Shown: positions 1 through 6,170 of the stretch, piece after piece
Position numbering within the stretch: the stretch's first letter is position 1
How the letters are laid out: each line of letters starts with the position of its first letter
Assembly (NCBI GenBank): GCA_021772195.1
Contig: JAJFML010000061.1
Coordinates: 1-6,646, forward strand
Length of the DNA stretch: 6,646 nucleotides
DNA from: Chlamydiota bacterium
Lineage (GTDB): Bacteria > Chlamydiota > Chlamydiia > Chlamydiales > SM23-39
Direction: 5' to 3'
Program-made: the position numbers and the translations under genes
The notes under the pieces: model-generated
The model's database searches: none
The model's input: only the letters and a program-made list of their open reading frames with translations
What the model was told of the DNA's origin: nothing

Positions 1-365
1 ATGAGCTGCAGCATTTTCATCACACCCACCTTATTCTTCGTTGTGATTTCAGTTAACTGTGCTTTACCTGCATTGGTTTTAAATTTGCCCAAATTTCTCC
101 ATGAATTTGATCGATTATCCGTATGGATCCTTTTCACAACCTTTAGATATTCGGATAGTTTCATTTCATCGATTTTTTCTTCTGCAATATTAATGGAGGC
201 ATTGGCAAGAGCATTGATCTGTTTCCAGTAAGCCATCTTGACGGAAGGGGAGAGTTTTGTATGGTCAGCATCTTGCCATTTCTCGGGAGGCTTAAAATAG
301 GATATCTTTTCGGACGCAAAGAGCGTGTTTAGAGCAAATAGGAGTAGGGAAATTCGAAGAATCAT
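1..365 (-). CDS. Secreted protein of unknown function, partial (C-terminus outside window)
   Basis: The minus-strand frame is open from an ATG at 365 to the window edge, giving 121 residues with no stop. The start MILRISLLLFALNTLFA is a good signal peptide (Arg4, hydrophobic core, likely cleavage after A17, before SEK). There is no lipobox cysteine, so a soluble periplasmic or exported protein is likelier than a lipoprotein. The mature part includes a PPEKWQDAD...LSPSVK stretch (about 26-43), SINIAEE (57-63), EYLKVVKRIH (72-81) and a W-R-x-L-G...T-x-A-G-K-A-Q-L-T-E-I stretch (89-107). These resemble, from memory only, the hypothetical protein encoded next to atpE in Chlamydia (CT311-like); this is tentative. 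A start at 370 is excluded because it hits TGA after two codons. An AAAGG about 7 bases upstream can serve as ribosome binding site. It follows the 81-residue gene by 62 bases and may share its transcript. Confidence 0.8.
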   Translation of the reverse strand, partial: MILRISLLLFALNTLFASEKISYFKPPEKWQDADHTKLSPSVKMAYWKQINALANASINIAEEKIDEMKLSEYLKVVKRIHTDNRSNSWRNLGKFKTNAGKAQLTEITTKNKVGVMKMLQL

Positions 366-427
366 GACATACCTTTGGGTTTACACCTGCCCATGGTACG
401 AAAGAGTGAAATAATATCGAAGGATTT

Positions 428-673
428 TTATGAATGAGTGTGAGCGTGGCTATGGGCAGTATCTGCTCTAGATCCTTGCAAGAAGGCAGCTAATAGGGCG
501 GCAGATGTTCCAATTCCTAGCCCCCAAAGCATCATTGACATGGCAACTGATTCATAATAGCCCTCAGAGGCGGCCTTACCTTTTGATTTTACGCTCTCTG
601 AATTTTTTGTGTGTGGCAACTCGGCTGTCAGGATATTCGATATAAGAAGTGTGAAAATAAGTAGTACTCTCAT
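428..673 (-). CDS. Small signal-peptide and single-membrane-helix protein with His-rich tail (81 aa)
   Basis: The family is not recognised. The ATG at 673 is preferred over the in-frame ATG at 688 because a strong GGGAGG (681-686) lies 7 bases upstream of it, inside what would otherwise be coding sequence. From that start, residues 1-17 (MRVLLIFTLLISNILTA) are a signal peptide with likely cleavage before E18. A polar Lys/Ser-rich stretch follows (about 18-42), then a hydrophobic helix (about 43-65) rich in Gly, Ala and Met. The C-terminus is short and ends in alternating histidines (HSHAHTHS, 74-81), which could bind metal, though this is only an inference. The start of the mature protein (AELPHT) and the W-x-x-G-I-G-T pattern in the helix match the neighbouring 61-residue protein, so the two look like paralogues. 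If the signal peptide is cleaved, the protein has an outside N-terminus and a cytoplasmic His tail. It lies 65 bases downstream of the 61-residue gene, with a possible promoter of its own. Confidence 0.72.
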   Translation of the reverse strand: MRVLLIFTLLISNILTAELPHTKNSESVKSKGKAASEGYYESVAMSMMLWGLGIGTSAALLAAFLQGSRADTAHSHAHTHS

Positions 674-680
674 AGAAGCG

Positions 681-686
681 CCTCCC
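681..686 (-). promoter_or_regulatory. Ribosome binding site that sets the start of the 81-aa protein
   Basis: GGGAGG on the minus strand lies 7 bases before the ATG at 673. It overlaps codons 2-4 of the longer reading from 688, which itself has no Shine-Dalgarno sequence. This makes the shorter product the likelier one. Confidence 0.6.
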
Positions 687-704
687 ATTGATGCTCTAAT
701 CTTT

Positions 705-710
705 ATTGTA
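705..710 (-). promoter_or_regulatory. Possible -10 box upstream of the 81-aa gene
   Basis: TACAAT matches the sigma-70-type -10 consensus at five of six bases and sits about 32 bases before the chosen ATG, inside an AT-rich spacer (674-738). No good -35 hexamer is found at 17 bases. It is a weak prediction; the gene may instead be co-transcribed from upstream. Confidence 0.25.
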
Positions 711-738
711 CATATGAAACAATTTTTAATATATTTTT

Positions 739-924
739 TTAATCATTGGAGATAGTTATTGCTACTGCTATGCCAATTCCAATTAGAAATGCTGTGCCAA
801 TAACAGCCCAAGCAACATTTGCAGAGGAGACCCCGTGAGCAGAGGCGGATCCAGTATGGGGCTCCTCAGCAGAGAGGTTTGAGAGAAGAGAGATAGATAG
901 AATAAGAGAGATTGTTTTTTTCAT
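739..924 (-). CDS. Small signal-peptide and single-membrane-helix protein (61 aa)
   Basis: The family is not recognised. MKKTISLILSISLLSNLSA (1-19) is a classic signal peptide with Lys2-Lys3, a hydrophobic core and a likely cleavage site before E20. The mature protein begins EEPHT, continues with a small Ser/Ala/Gly/His segment (25-36), and ends in one Gly/Ala/Ile-rich helix (about 37-58: W39, IGTA at 42-45, G49, G51) plus the tail SND. The A-E-x-P-H-T start and the W-x-x-I-G-T-A helix pattern match the 81-residue protein downstream. The mature product is only about 42 residues, so a structural or accessory role in the envelope, or a membrane peptide, is possible but unproven. No clear Shine-Dalgarno sequence precedes the ATG. 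The gene is transcribed divergently from the ATPase operon, across a 176-base spacer. Confidence 0.7.
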   Translation of the reverse strand: MKKTISLILSISLLSNLSAEEPHTGSASAHGVSSANVAWAVIGTAFLIGIGIAVAITISND

Positions 925-978
925 AAAAATCGCAAGTGATGAGTAAAAATAAATAATATATTTTTTTCTATTTTTTTT

Positions 979-1069
979 ACACCATTCCTAAAATGGCTGA
1001 AATCAATTGGGAGATCCTGGTGAGAAATTGAATCGTGATTCAAATTAAATCCTCTTTTAGGTATGGTGT
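979..1069. repeat. Pair of inverted 15-base elements flanking the divergent promoter centre
   Basis: The minus strand reads TTTTAGGAATGGTGT at 993-979 and the plus strand reads TTTTAGGTATGGTGT at 1055-1069, identical at 14 of 15 bases. Each copy points towards the gene it precedes: the 61-residue gene starts 55 bases beyond one copy and atpE 32 bases beyond the other. The arms are 61 bases apart, so this is unlikely to be a terminator hairpin. A shared promoter core or regulator site is the simplest reading. The core TAGGNATGGTGT is GC-richer than its surroundings. Confidence 0.55.
1028..1043. promoter_or_regulatory. Perfect 16-base palindrome, candidate operator
   Basis: TTGAATCGTGATTCAA has two perfect 7-base arms around GT. 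Two further outer pairs (1025/1046 and 1026/1045) match after one mismatch. It lies between the two inverted 15-base elements and overlaps the predicted -35 region of the ATPase operon. This is where a dimeric repressor or activator could bind. The arms are too AT-rich, and no T-run follows, for an intrinsic terminator. No regulator family can be named. Confidence 0.4.
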
Positions 1070-1100
1070 TTTTAGATTTTAGTGAAAACGGGAAAAATTC

Positions 1101-1727
1101 ATGGAAAAAATGCCTACTGCAAAAGGAAAGATTCAGGAAATTTGTGATCTACTGAAAAATGAAACGATCGAGCCTGCTAAGCATGAAGCGAAAGAGATTA
1201 TCGAAAAAGCTCATGCAGATGCGGCTTCAATTCTCAAAAATGCAGAGCAATCGATTAAGGATCTGCATGAAAAAGCAAAAAAATCGATTGAAGATGAGAA
1301 AAATGCTTTTGATTCGAGTCTGAACTTTTCGTTAAAACAGACGCTTAAAACTTTAAAGCAACAGATTGAAAAGGAGCTCTTTAATAGTTCCTTAAACGAA
1401 ATGCTTGAAAAACCTCTCTCAGACCCTTTGATTGCATCAAAGCTTATAGATAGCATCGTAGGAGCTATCGAAAAAGAAGGAATTGACGGCGATCTTGTGG
1501 CTCAGGTAGCAAGTTCTATCTCTGCTGAAAAGGTGAATGGAACTCTTCTGGAAAATGTTAAAAAACGCCTCTCAGATAAAGGTGTCCTCGTGAACGGCTT
1601 CAAAGGAGGTGTCATGGTACAAATCAAAGATAAGAGAATCACAATCGATATGAGTGATGAGGCGATTAAGGATCTCGTTGCCTCCTTTGTGAGAAAAGAA
1701 TTCAAAGAGATGGTTTTTAGTAGCTAA
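1101..1727 (+). CDS. atpE: V/A-type ATP synthase subunit E (peripheral stalk)
   Basis: The 208-residue product has the same length as the remembered Chlamydia trachomatis AtpE and similar landmarks. Residues about 5-90 are a long charged helix rich in Ala, Glu and Lys (IIEKAHADAASILKNAEQSI region), expected to form the coiled-coil stator stalk. Residues about 100-208 are the globular head that binds the top of the A/B hexamer, with features such as VNGTLLENVKKRLSDKGV and the C-terminal VRKEFKEMVF. Subunit E links the catalytic head to membrane subunit I and resists rotor torque. The ATG at 1101 has a weak GGGA 8 bases upstream. The in-frame ATG at 1110 is an alternative that would remove three residues. 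It is the first gene of the operon, and its TAA overlaps the next ATG by one base (TAATG), implying translational coupling. No partner subunit G gene is visible. Confidence 0.93.
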   Translation: MEKMPTAKGKIQEICDLLKNETIEPAKHEAKEIIEKAHADAASILKNAEQSIKDLHEKAKKSIEDEKNAFDSSLNFSLKQTLKTLKQQIEKELFNSSLNEMLEKPLSDPLIASKLIDSIVGAIEKEGIDGDLVAQVASSISAEKVNGTLLENVKKRLSDKGVLVNGFKGGVMVQIKDKRITIDMSDEAIKDLVASFVRKEFKEMVFSS

Positions 1728-2491
1728 TGCGTTATTACTTTCTCTTGTCTTATCTTCCTGAAATCCAAATTGGTAAAGAGCCAGATATTCATTTTGATGA
1801 TCTGAAGTATCTCCTTGATATGAATCTTACAGAGAAGGACTTAAATAGAGTGAAGAGCCTTCTTACTCTCATTGACCTTAAAAATGTTTGCTCAGTTTTG
1901 AAAGAAGAAAAGGTTGATCCTAGAGGAAATTTTACAGAGAAAGAGATTGATGAAGGGCTTCTTGTCCAAACCAATCTGCCTGAATTTGTCTTTGATTATA
2001 TCTCTGAGCATGTGGGAAAAGAGGAGAGTATTCGTTATTTTTCGGAGGTCTATGTCAGGTTTTTTGCAGAAGCTGTAGAAAAATCAGAGGGATTTTTACT
2101 GAAATATTTTCAGTTTGAAAGAGAGTTTAGGCTCACACTGCTAGCTCTTAGGGCAAAGCAGTTTAAGAAGGATCTTTCCCATGAACTCCAATTCGAAGAT
2201 CCAACCGATCCTTTTGTGGCTCACATACTATCACAGAAGGATATGGAGGGTTTTGATCCTCCCATGGAGTATCAAGAGGTAAAATCACTCTTCCAGGAGA
2301 ATTTGGATGACCCGAAAGATCTAGCTCAAAAATTCTTGGAGTATCGATACAACAAGATTGAAGAAATGGAAAAGGATAAGATCTTTGGAATAGACCAGGT
2401 TTTGGGATATGTGGCCCGTTTTCTCCTCGTGGATTATTGGCATCATCTGGATGAGGAAGAGGGAAAAAACAATATCAGTAAAATAATATAG
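1727..2491 (+). CDS. DUF2764 family protein, putative V-type ATPase subunit C-like
   Basis: This 254-residue, mostly helical and acidic protein begins MRYYFLLSYLPEI and ends LLVDYWHHLDEEEGKNNISK. It resembles the protein found between atpE and atpA in Chlamydia (CT309-like, DUF2764), recognised from memory of its N-terminal YYFL.S.LP, the central FRLTLLALRAKQF (about 135-147), the DPTDPFV stretch and the Y-W-x-x-L-D end. In other A-type operons this slot holds subunit C/d, the funnel that couples the central axle to the c-ring. Position and helical character suggest DUF2764 takes that role, but this is inference. No signal peptide or membrane helix is evident. Its ATG overlaps the atpE stop by one base with no strong ribosome binding site, so translation probably depends on coupling. 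Only 6 bases separate it from atpA, leaving no room for a subunit F gene. Confidence 0.85.
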   Translation: MRYYFLLSYLPEIQIGKEPDIHFDDLKYLLDMNLTEKDLNRVKSLLTLIDLKNVCSVLKEEKVDPRGNFTEKEIDEGLLVQTNLPEFVFDYISEHVGKEESIRYFSEVYVRFFAEAVEKSEGFLLKYFQFEREFRLTLLALRAKQFKKDLSHELQFEDPTDPFVAHILSQKDMEGFDPPMEYQEVKSLFQENLDDPKDLAQKFLEYRYNKIEEMEKDKIFGIDQVLGYVARFLLVDYWHHLDEEEGKNNISKII

Positions 2492-2497
2492 GGTAAT

Positions 2498-4261
2498 ATG
2501 GAAAAAGCAAGTGGAGTTGTAATCAAAGCTCTTGGCAATCTTTTGCAAGTTAAATTCGAGGGCAACATTCATCAGGGCGAAGTCTCAGAGGTGCACTTTG
2601 GAGATCTCTCTTTGATGGCCGAGATCATTGAGATCAAGGGTGATATTGCAAAGATTCAGGTATTTGAAGATACGAAGGGAATCAAGCTAAATACTCCGGT
2701 CTCCTTTACCGGCCACCTCTTAGAAGCATCGCTTGCACCTGGCCTTCTTACTTCTATCTTCGATGGACTTCAAAATCCTCTTGAAAAAGTCGCTGACAAG
2801 ACGGGGCTTTTTCTTAACCGAGGAATCTATATTAACCCTCTTGACCGCGAAAAGAAGTGGAACTTTACTCCAGTTGCAAAGATTGGAGATGAGCTGAAAA
2901 GAGGAGATACATTAGGACATGTCCCTGAAGAGAGATTTGAGCATCTCATCATGGTTCCTTTCTCAAAATATGGAAAATATAAAATTACGTGGATGGCAAA
3001 AGATGGCTCTTACAATTTAGAAGAGCCTATTGCAAAAGCCACAGACAGTGAGGGGAAAGAACATACTTTTACAATGCTTCAAAAATGGCCTGTAAAATCT
3101 CCACTTTTTGAGGGAACAAAGACAAAGCCAACAGGCCTTATGGATACAGGCCTTCGTATTCTCGACACACAGTTCCCTATCATCAAAGGTGGAACATTTT
3201 GCTCGCCAGGACCTTTTGGAGCGGGAAAGACAGTGCTCCAGCATCACTTATCAAAGTACTCTTCTGTCGATATCGTGATCATTGTTGCGTGCGGAGAGAG
3301 AGCAGGTGAAGTGGTTGAAGTTTTAAAAACATTCCCTGAGCTAATCGATGAGAAGACCAACGATACTTTGATTAAGCGAACAGTGATAATCTGTAATACA
3401 TCATCTATGCCAGTTGCTGCTAGAGAAGCCTCTGTTTACATGGGAGTTACCATTGCGGAGTATTATCGCCAGATGGGGCTCAATGTCCTACTCCTTGCCG
3501 ATTCCACTTCAAGATGGGCACAAGCCATGCGTGAGATGTCAGGGAGATTGGAAGAAATTCCAGGTGAAGAGGCGTTTCCTGCCTATCTCGCTTCGAGAAT
3601 TGCCTCGTTCTATGAAAGATCGGGCGTATATCAGCTTGATAATGGCAAGACGGGCTCGCTTACTATTGGCGGCTCTGTCTCTCCTGCAGGCGGAAACTTT
3701 GAAGAGCCTGTGACGCAAGCTACGCTCTCCGTTGTGGGTGCTTTTTTAGGTCTTTCAAGAGCAAGGTCCGACGCAAGGCGCTACCCTGCCATCGATCCTC
3801 TCATTTCATGGACAAAGTATATCGGAGCTGTGGGTGATGAGCTTAACTCCAAGATGGAAAATTGGGCTGGGAAAGTTGCATTTTCCCATCAGATTTTGAA
3901 AGAGGGTGATGAGATTGGAAAGAGAATGGAGGTAGTCGGCGAAGAGGGAACAGCTATTGAGGATATGACCCTCTATTTGAAATCAGAGCTCTATGAGATT
4001 TGCTATATGCAACAAAATGCATTTGATAAAGAGGATGCCTATTGTCCCTTCGAAAGGCAGCTTGCGCTATTTGGCATGATTCAGACTATTTTTGAGAAGA
4101 AATTTCATTTCGATACCCATGATCAGGCAAGAACCTACTTCCTGGATCTTCAAAACAGTATTAAGAATATGAACTTTTTGCCCTATGAATCAGAAGATTA
4201 CAAAAAAGCTTTCAAGGCAAATCAGGAGAAAATCGAAATCGCTGAGAGGAAAGAGAAATGA
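2498..4261 (+). CDS. atpA: V/A-type ATP synthase catalytic subunit A
   Basis: The 587-residue protein is the ATP-binding catalytic subunit (three per hexamer). An N-terminal beta-barrel (about 1-70, [10 protein letters not shown]) is followed by the A-subunit-specific bulge (about 110-190), which distinguishes it from B and from F-type beta. The P-loop GPFGAGKT is at 238-245 (K244 contacts phosphate), the catalytic-glutamate segment GER at 266-268, and the Walker B strand [12 protein letters not shown] at 328-339 with D335. [20 protein letters not shown] and [16 protein letters not shown] are family signatures. The C-terminal helical domain starts near 450. Odd points are Ala in the P-loop where many A subunits have Ser, AGE after GER instead of the usual GNE, and [10 protein letters not shown] (430-439) ending in Thr where the family signature has Ser. 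All catalytic residues are present. The final ATGA overlaps atpB, coupling A and B translation. Confidence 0.98.
   Translation: MEKASGVVIKALGNLLQVKFEGNIHQGEVSEVHFGDLSLMAEIIEIKGDIAKIQVFEDTKGIKLNTPVSFTGHLLEASLAPGLLTSIFDGLQNPLEKVADKTGLFLNRGIYINPLDREKKWNFTPVAKIGDELKRGDTLGHVPEERFEHLIMVPFSKYGKYKITWMAKDGSYNLEEPIAKATDSEGKEHTFTMLQKWPVKSPLFEGTKTKPTGLMDTGLRILDTQFPIIKGGTFCSPGPFGAGKTVLQHHLSKYSSVDIVIIVACGERAGEVVEVLKTFPELIDEKTNDTLIKRTVIICNTSSMPVAAREASVYMGVTIAEYYRQMGLNVLLLADSTSRWAQAMREMSGRLEEIPGEEAFPAYLASRIASFYERSGVYQLDNGKTGSLTIGGSVSPAGGNFEEPVTQATLSVVGAFLGLSRARSDARRYPAIDPLISWTKYIGAVGDELNSKMENWAGKVAFSHQILKEGDEIGKRMEVVGEEGTAIEDMTLYLKSELYEICYMQQNAFDKEDAYCPFERQLALFGMIQTIFEKKFHFDTHDQARTYFLDLQNSIKNMNFLPYESEDYKKAFKANQEKIEIAERKEK
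4244..4250 (+). promoter_or_regulatory. Ribosome binding site of atpB inside atpA
   Basis: GAGAGGA lies 7 bases upstream of the atpB ATG and within the last codons of atpA. With the 4-base ATGA overlap it supports the start at 4258 and allows both re-initiation and independent entry, which suits the equal A:B stoichiometry. Confidence 0.55.
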
Positions 4262-5562
4262 GAAAAGTCTATGATCGCATCGTCGATATGAGAGGAAATT
4301 TGATCACCGTAAACGCTGAAAAGGTGGGTCTCGGCGAACTTGCACGCGTTCACAAGTCGAATGGTCAAACGACTTATGCATCGGTATTACGTTTCGATGA
4401 GACTAAAGTAACACTCCAGGTTTTTGAAAATACTAGAGGTATCTCAACAGGGGATAAGGTCACTTTTTTAAATCGCGAAATGCAAGTAGTGGTGTCTGAT
4501 GCTCTTTTAGGACGAAGACTGAATGGGAGCGGTGAGCCTATCGATGGTGGCCCTGAGGTAGAAGGTGAATCCTATGAGATAGGAAAGCCCTCTTTTAATC
4601 CCACAAACCGTGTGATTCCAAGAGACCTTGTGAGAACCAATATTCCCATGATTGATGTCTTTAATTGTCTTGTTAAATCTCAAAAAATCCCTATTTTTTC
4701 TGTATCCGGTGAGCCTTATAATGAACTCTTAATGAGAATTGCCAATCAGACTGATGCCGATGCCGTTATTATTGGCGGAATGGGTCTTCGATTTGATGAT
4801 TATCAAGCCTTTATTGAAAATGCGGAAAAAGCAGGATCAATGGACAAAACGGTGATGTTCATTCACAAGGCGACAGATCCTTTAGTTGAATGTCTTCTCG
4901 TTCCCGATATGGCACTAGCTACTGCTGAGACCTATGCTACACAAGGTAAAAATACACTTGTGCTCCTTACTGATATGACGGCTTTTGCAGATGCTATTAA
5001 AGAAATTTCCATCACAATGGACCAAATTCCTTCTAATCGTGGTTACCCCGGCTCTCTCTACTCTGATCTAGCTTCTCGTTATGAAAAGGCTGTCGATATT
5101 GATGGAAGCGGTTCGATCACAGTACTTACTGTGACAACAATGCCTGGTGGCGATGTCACGCACCCCATTCCTGATAATACAGGATATATTACAGAAGGGC
5201 AGTTTTATCTCCATGGCGGTAGAATCGATCCCTTTGGATCACTCTCTCGTCTTAAACAACAGGTGATTGGAGCGGTGACTAGAAAAGACCATGGCGATCT
5301 AGCCAATACAATGATCAGGCTCTATGCTGACTCAAAAAAGGCAAGAGAGCGCCAAGGTATGGGCTTTAAACTGTCCAAATGGGATCAGAAACTTCTCAGT
5401 TATTCGTTTCTATTTGAAGATCGCATGATGAATCTAGAGGTTAATATTCCTATTGAAGAGGCGCTTGATCTTGGATGGAAAACCCTTGCTGAGTGCTTTG
5501 AGCCGGACGAGGTAGCGATGAAAAAAGCCCTCACGGACGAACACTGGCCTAAAGAGAAGTAG
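4258..5562 (+). CDS. atpB: V/A-type ATP synthase regulatory subunit B
   Basis: The 434-residue protein is the non-catalytic partner of subunit A in the alternating A3B3 ring. The N-terminal barrel ([21 protein letters not shown], about 7-27) and [16 protein letters not shown] (about 83-98) are typical of the family. The segment [15 protein letters not shown] (148-162) stands where a P-loop would be but lacks the GKT, as expected for [28 protein letters not shown] and [16 protein letters not shown] follow in the expected order. DPFGSLSRL (324-332) carries R331, the likely arginine finger acting on the A-subunit nucleotide site. The C-terminus ends in a helical domain finishing DEHWPKEK. No frame breaks or missing regions are seen. 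It starts by 4-base overlap with atpA and is followed after 2 bases by atpD. Confidence 0.98.
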   Translation: MRKVYDRIVDMRGNLITVNAEKVGLGELARVHKSNGQTTYASVLRFDETKVTLQVFENTRGISTGDKVTFLNREMQVVVSDALLGRRLNGSGEPIDGGPEVEGESYEIGKPSFNPTNRVIPRDLVRTNIPMIDVFNCLVKSQKIPIFSVSGEPYNELLMRIANQTDADAVIIGGMGLRFDDYQAFIENAEKAGSMDKTVMFIHKATDPLVECLLVPDMALATAETYATQGKNTLVLLTDMTAFADAIKEISITMDQIPSNRGYPGSLYSDLASRYEKAVDIDGSGSITVLTVTTMPGGDVTHPIPDNTGYITEGQFYLHGGRIDPFGSLSRLKQQVIGAVTRKDHGDLANTMIRLYADSKKARERQGMGFKLSKWDQKLLSYSFLFEDRMMNLEVNIPIEEALDLGWKTLAECFEPDEVAMKKALTDEHWPKEK

Positions 5563-5564
5563 AA

Positions 5565-6170
5565 ATGGCTGTAATTAGACTGACAAAAAATGAGCTTCGA
5601 GATCAGGAGAGTAAATTAACTCAGCTGGATAAGTATCTGCCAACACTTCAGCTTAAAAAGGCACTTCTGCAGATTGAGGTAAATAGTTCTCAAACAGAAC
5701 TTGAGAAGCTTGAAGCCAAACAAGAACAGATAAAGGAAAAAGTTTTCTCATTTGCAAACCTACTATCTGTTGGTGAGTTAGATCCTATTTCTCTTGTGCA
5801 GGTTGAAAATGTCAATAAGGTCTATGAAAATATTGCAGGTGTAGACATCCCTCTTTTTGAAGGAGTCGATTTTAAGAAAGAGGAGTTTTTTCTCTTCGAT
5901 ACCCCTGTTTGGCTCGATAGCGCTCTAAAATTTATCAAAGAGCTTTTTACCATTAAAGAAAACATCCAAGTAGTCACTGAAAAAAAAGAAGCGCTTGAAA
6001 AGGAGCTGCGAGAAGTGTCTATTCGCGTTAACCTTTTTGAAAAAGTTTTGATTCCCAGGTGTAAGATGAATATCAAAAAGATTAAAGTCTTTTTAGGTGA
6101 TCAATTTCTAGCTGCTGTCTCTCAAGCTAAAGTGGCAAAGCAAAAAATAGAAGCGGGGGAAGCTCTATGA
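5565..6170 (+). CDS. atpD: V/A-type ATP synthase subunit D (central rotor axle)
   Basis: The 201-residue protein is the asymmetric shaft inside the A3B3 ring, equivalent in role to F-type gamma. The start (IRLTKNELRDQESKLTQLDKYLPTLQLKKALLQIEV, about 4-39) matches the family's long N-terminal helix, and the C-terminal helix (about 138-200: EKELREVSIRVNLFEKVLIPRCKMNIKKI...) pairs with it as an antiparallel coiled coil. The family hallmark R-V-N-x-F-x-x-x-x-I-P is present as RVNLFEKVLIP. The middle (about 75-125) is a less conserved globular part. Length is normal for the family. The ATG is 2 bases after the atpB stop, with AAAGAGAAG overlapping the end of atpB as a modest ribosome binding site. 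The stop overlaps atpI by 4 bases. Confidence 0.96.
   Translation: MAVIRLTKNELRDQESKLTQLDKYLPTLQLKKALLQIEVNSSQTELEKLEAKQEQIKEKVFSFANLLSVGELDPISLVQVENVNKVYENIAGVDIPLFEGVDFKKEEFFLFDTPVWLDSALKFIKELFTIKENIQVVTEKKEALEKELREVSIRVNLFEKVLIPRCKMNIKKIKVFLGDQFLAAVSQAKVAKQKIEAGEAL
6155..6160 (+). promoter_or_regulatory. Ribosome binding site of atpI inside atpD
   Basis: The purine run GGGGGA lies 6 bases before the ATG at 6167 and fixes the atpI start, which overlaps the atpD stop as ATGA. Confidence 0.55.

Larger units (their letters stand above)
925..1100. promoter_or_regulatory. Divergent intergenic promoter region
   Basis: This 176-base spacer separates the minus-strand small-protein genes from atpE and should hold promoters for both. 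It is strongly AT-rich, with T7 (961-967) and T8 (971-978) runs. Candidate boxes towards atpE are TTCAAA (1039-1044) and TATGGT (1062-1067), 17 bases apart and four of six matches each. Towards the 61-residue gene, TATATT (960-955 on the minus strand) sits at a suitable distance but lacks a -35 box. The region also contains an inverted 15-base element and a palindrome, described separately. No RNA gene or open reading frame of note was seen. Confidence 0.5.

Noticed and set aside
1..231. Plus-strand open frame of 76 codons at the left edge
   Set aside because: It is the antisense of the minus-strand secreted-protein gene, which has a proper signal peptide and ribosome binding site. The plus frame has no such support and an odd Phe/Ile-rich composition.
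366..427. Possible terminator between the 81-aa gene and the secreted-protein gene
   Set aside because: Only short GGG/CCC pairing and a CCATGG palindrome are present, with no following T-run on the minus strand.
674..688. Longer start (ATG at 688) for the 81-aa protein
   Set aside because: No Shine-Dalgarno sequence precedes it, and it would place the strong GGGAGG inside the coding region and add MGGAS in front of a standard signal peptide.
1211..1705. Ser/Phe-rich antisense frames opposite atpE
   Set aside because: Ser/Phe richness is the normal reverse-complement image of Lys/Glu-rich coiled-coil coding sequence.
3017..3247. Antisense Cys-rich 76-codon frame opposite atpA
   Set aside because: It is antisense to the conserved segment that contains the P-loop. 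Its cysteines arise from reverse-complement codons, and no start signal is evident.
3414..3713. Plus-strand 99-codon open frame inside atpA
   Set aside because: It lies entirely within conserved catalytic-domain coding sequence in another frame and shows no recognisable motif.
4681..4740. Loss of the P-loop in atpB as a sign of a broken gene
   Set aside because: B subunits of A/V-type ATPases normally lack a working Walker A lysine. The rest of the protein is intact, including the likely arginine finger.
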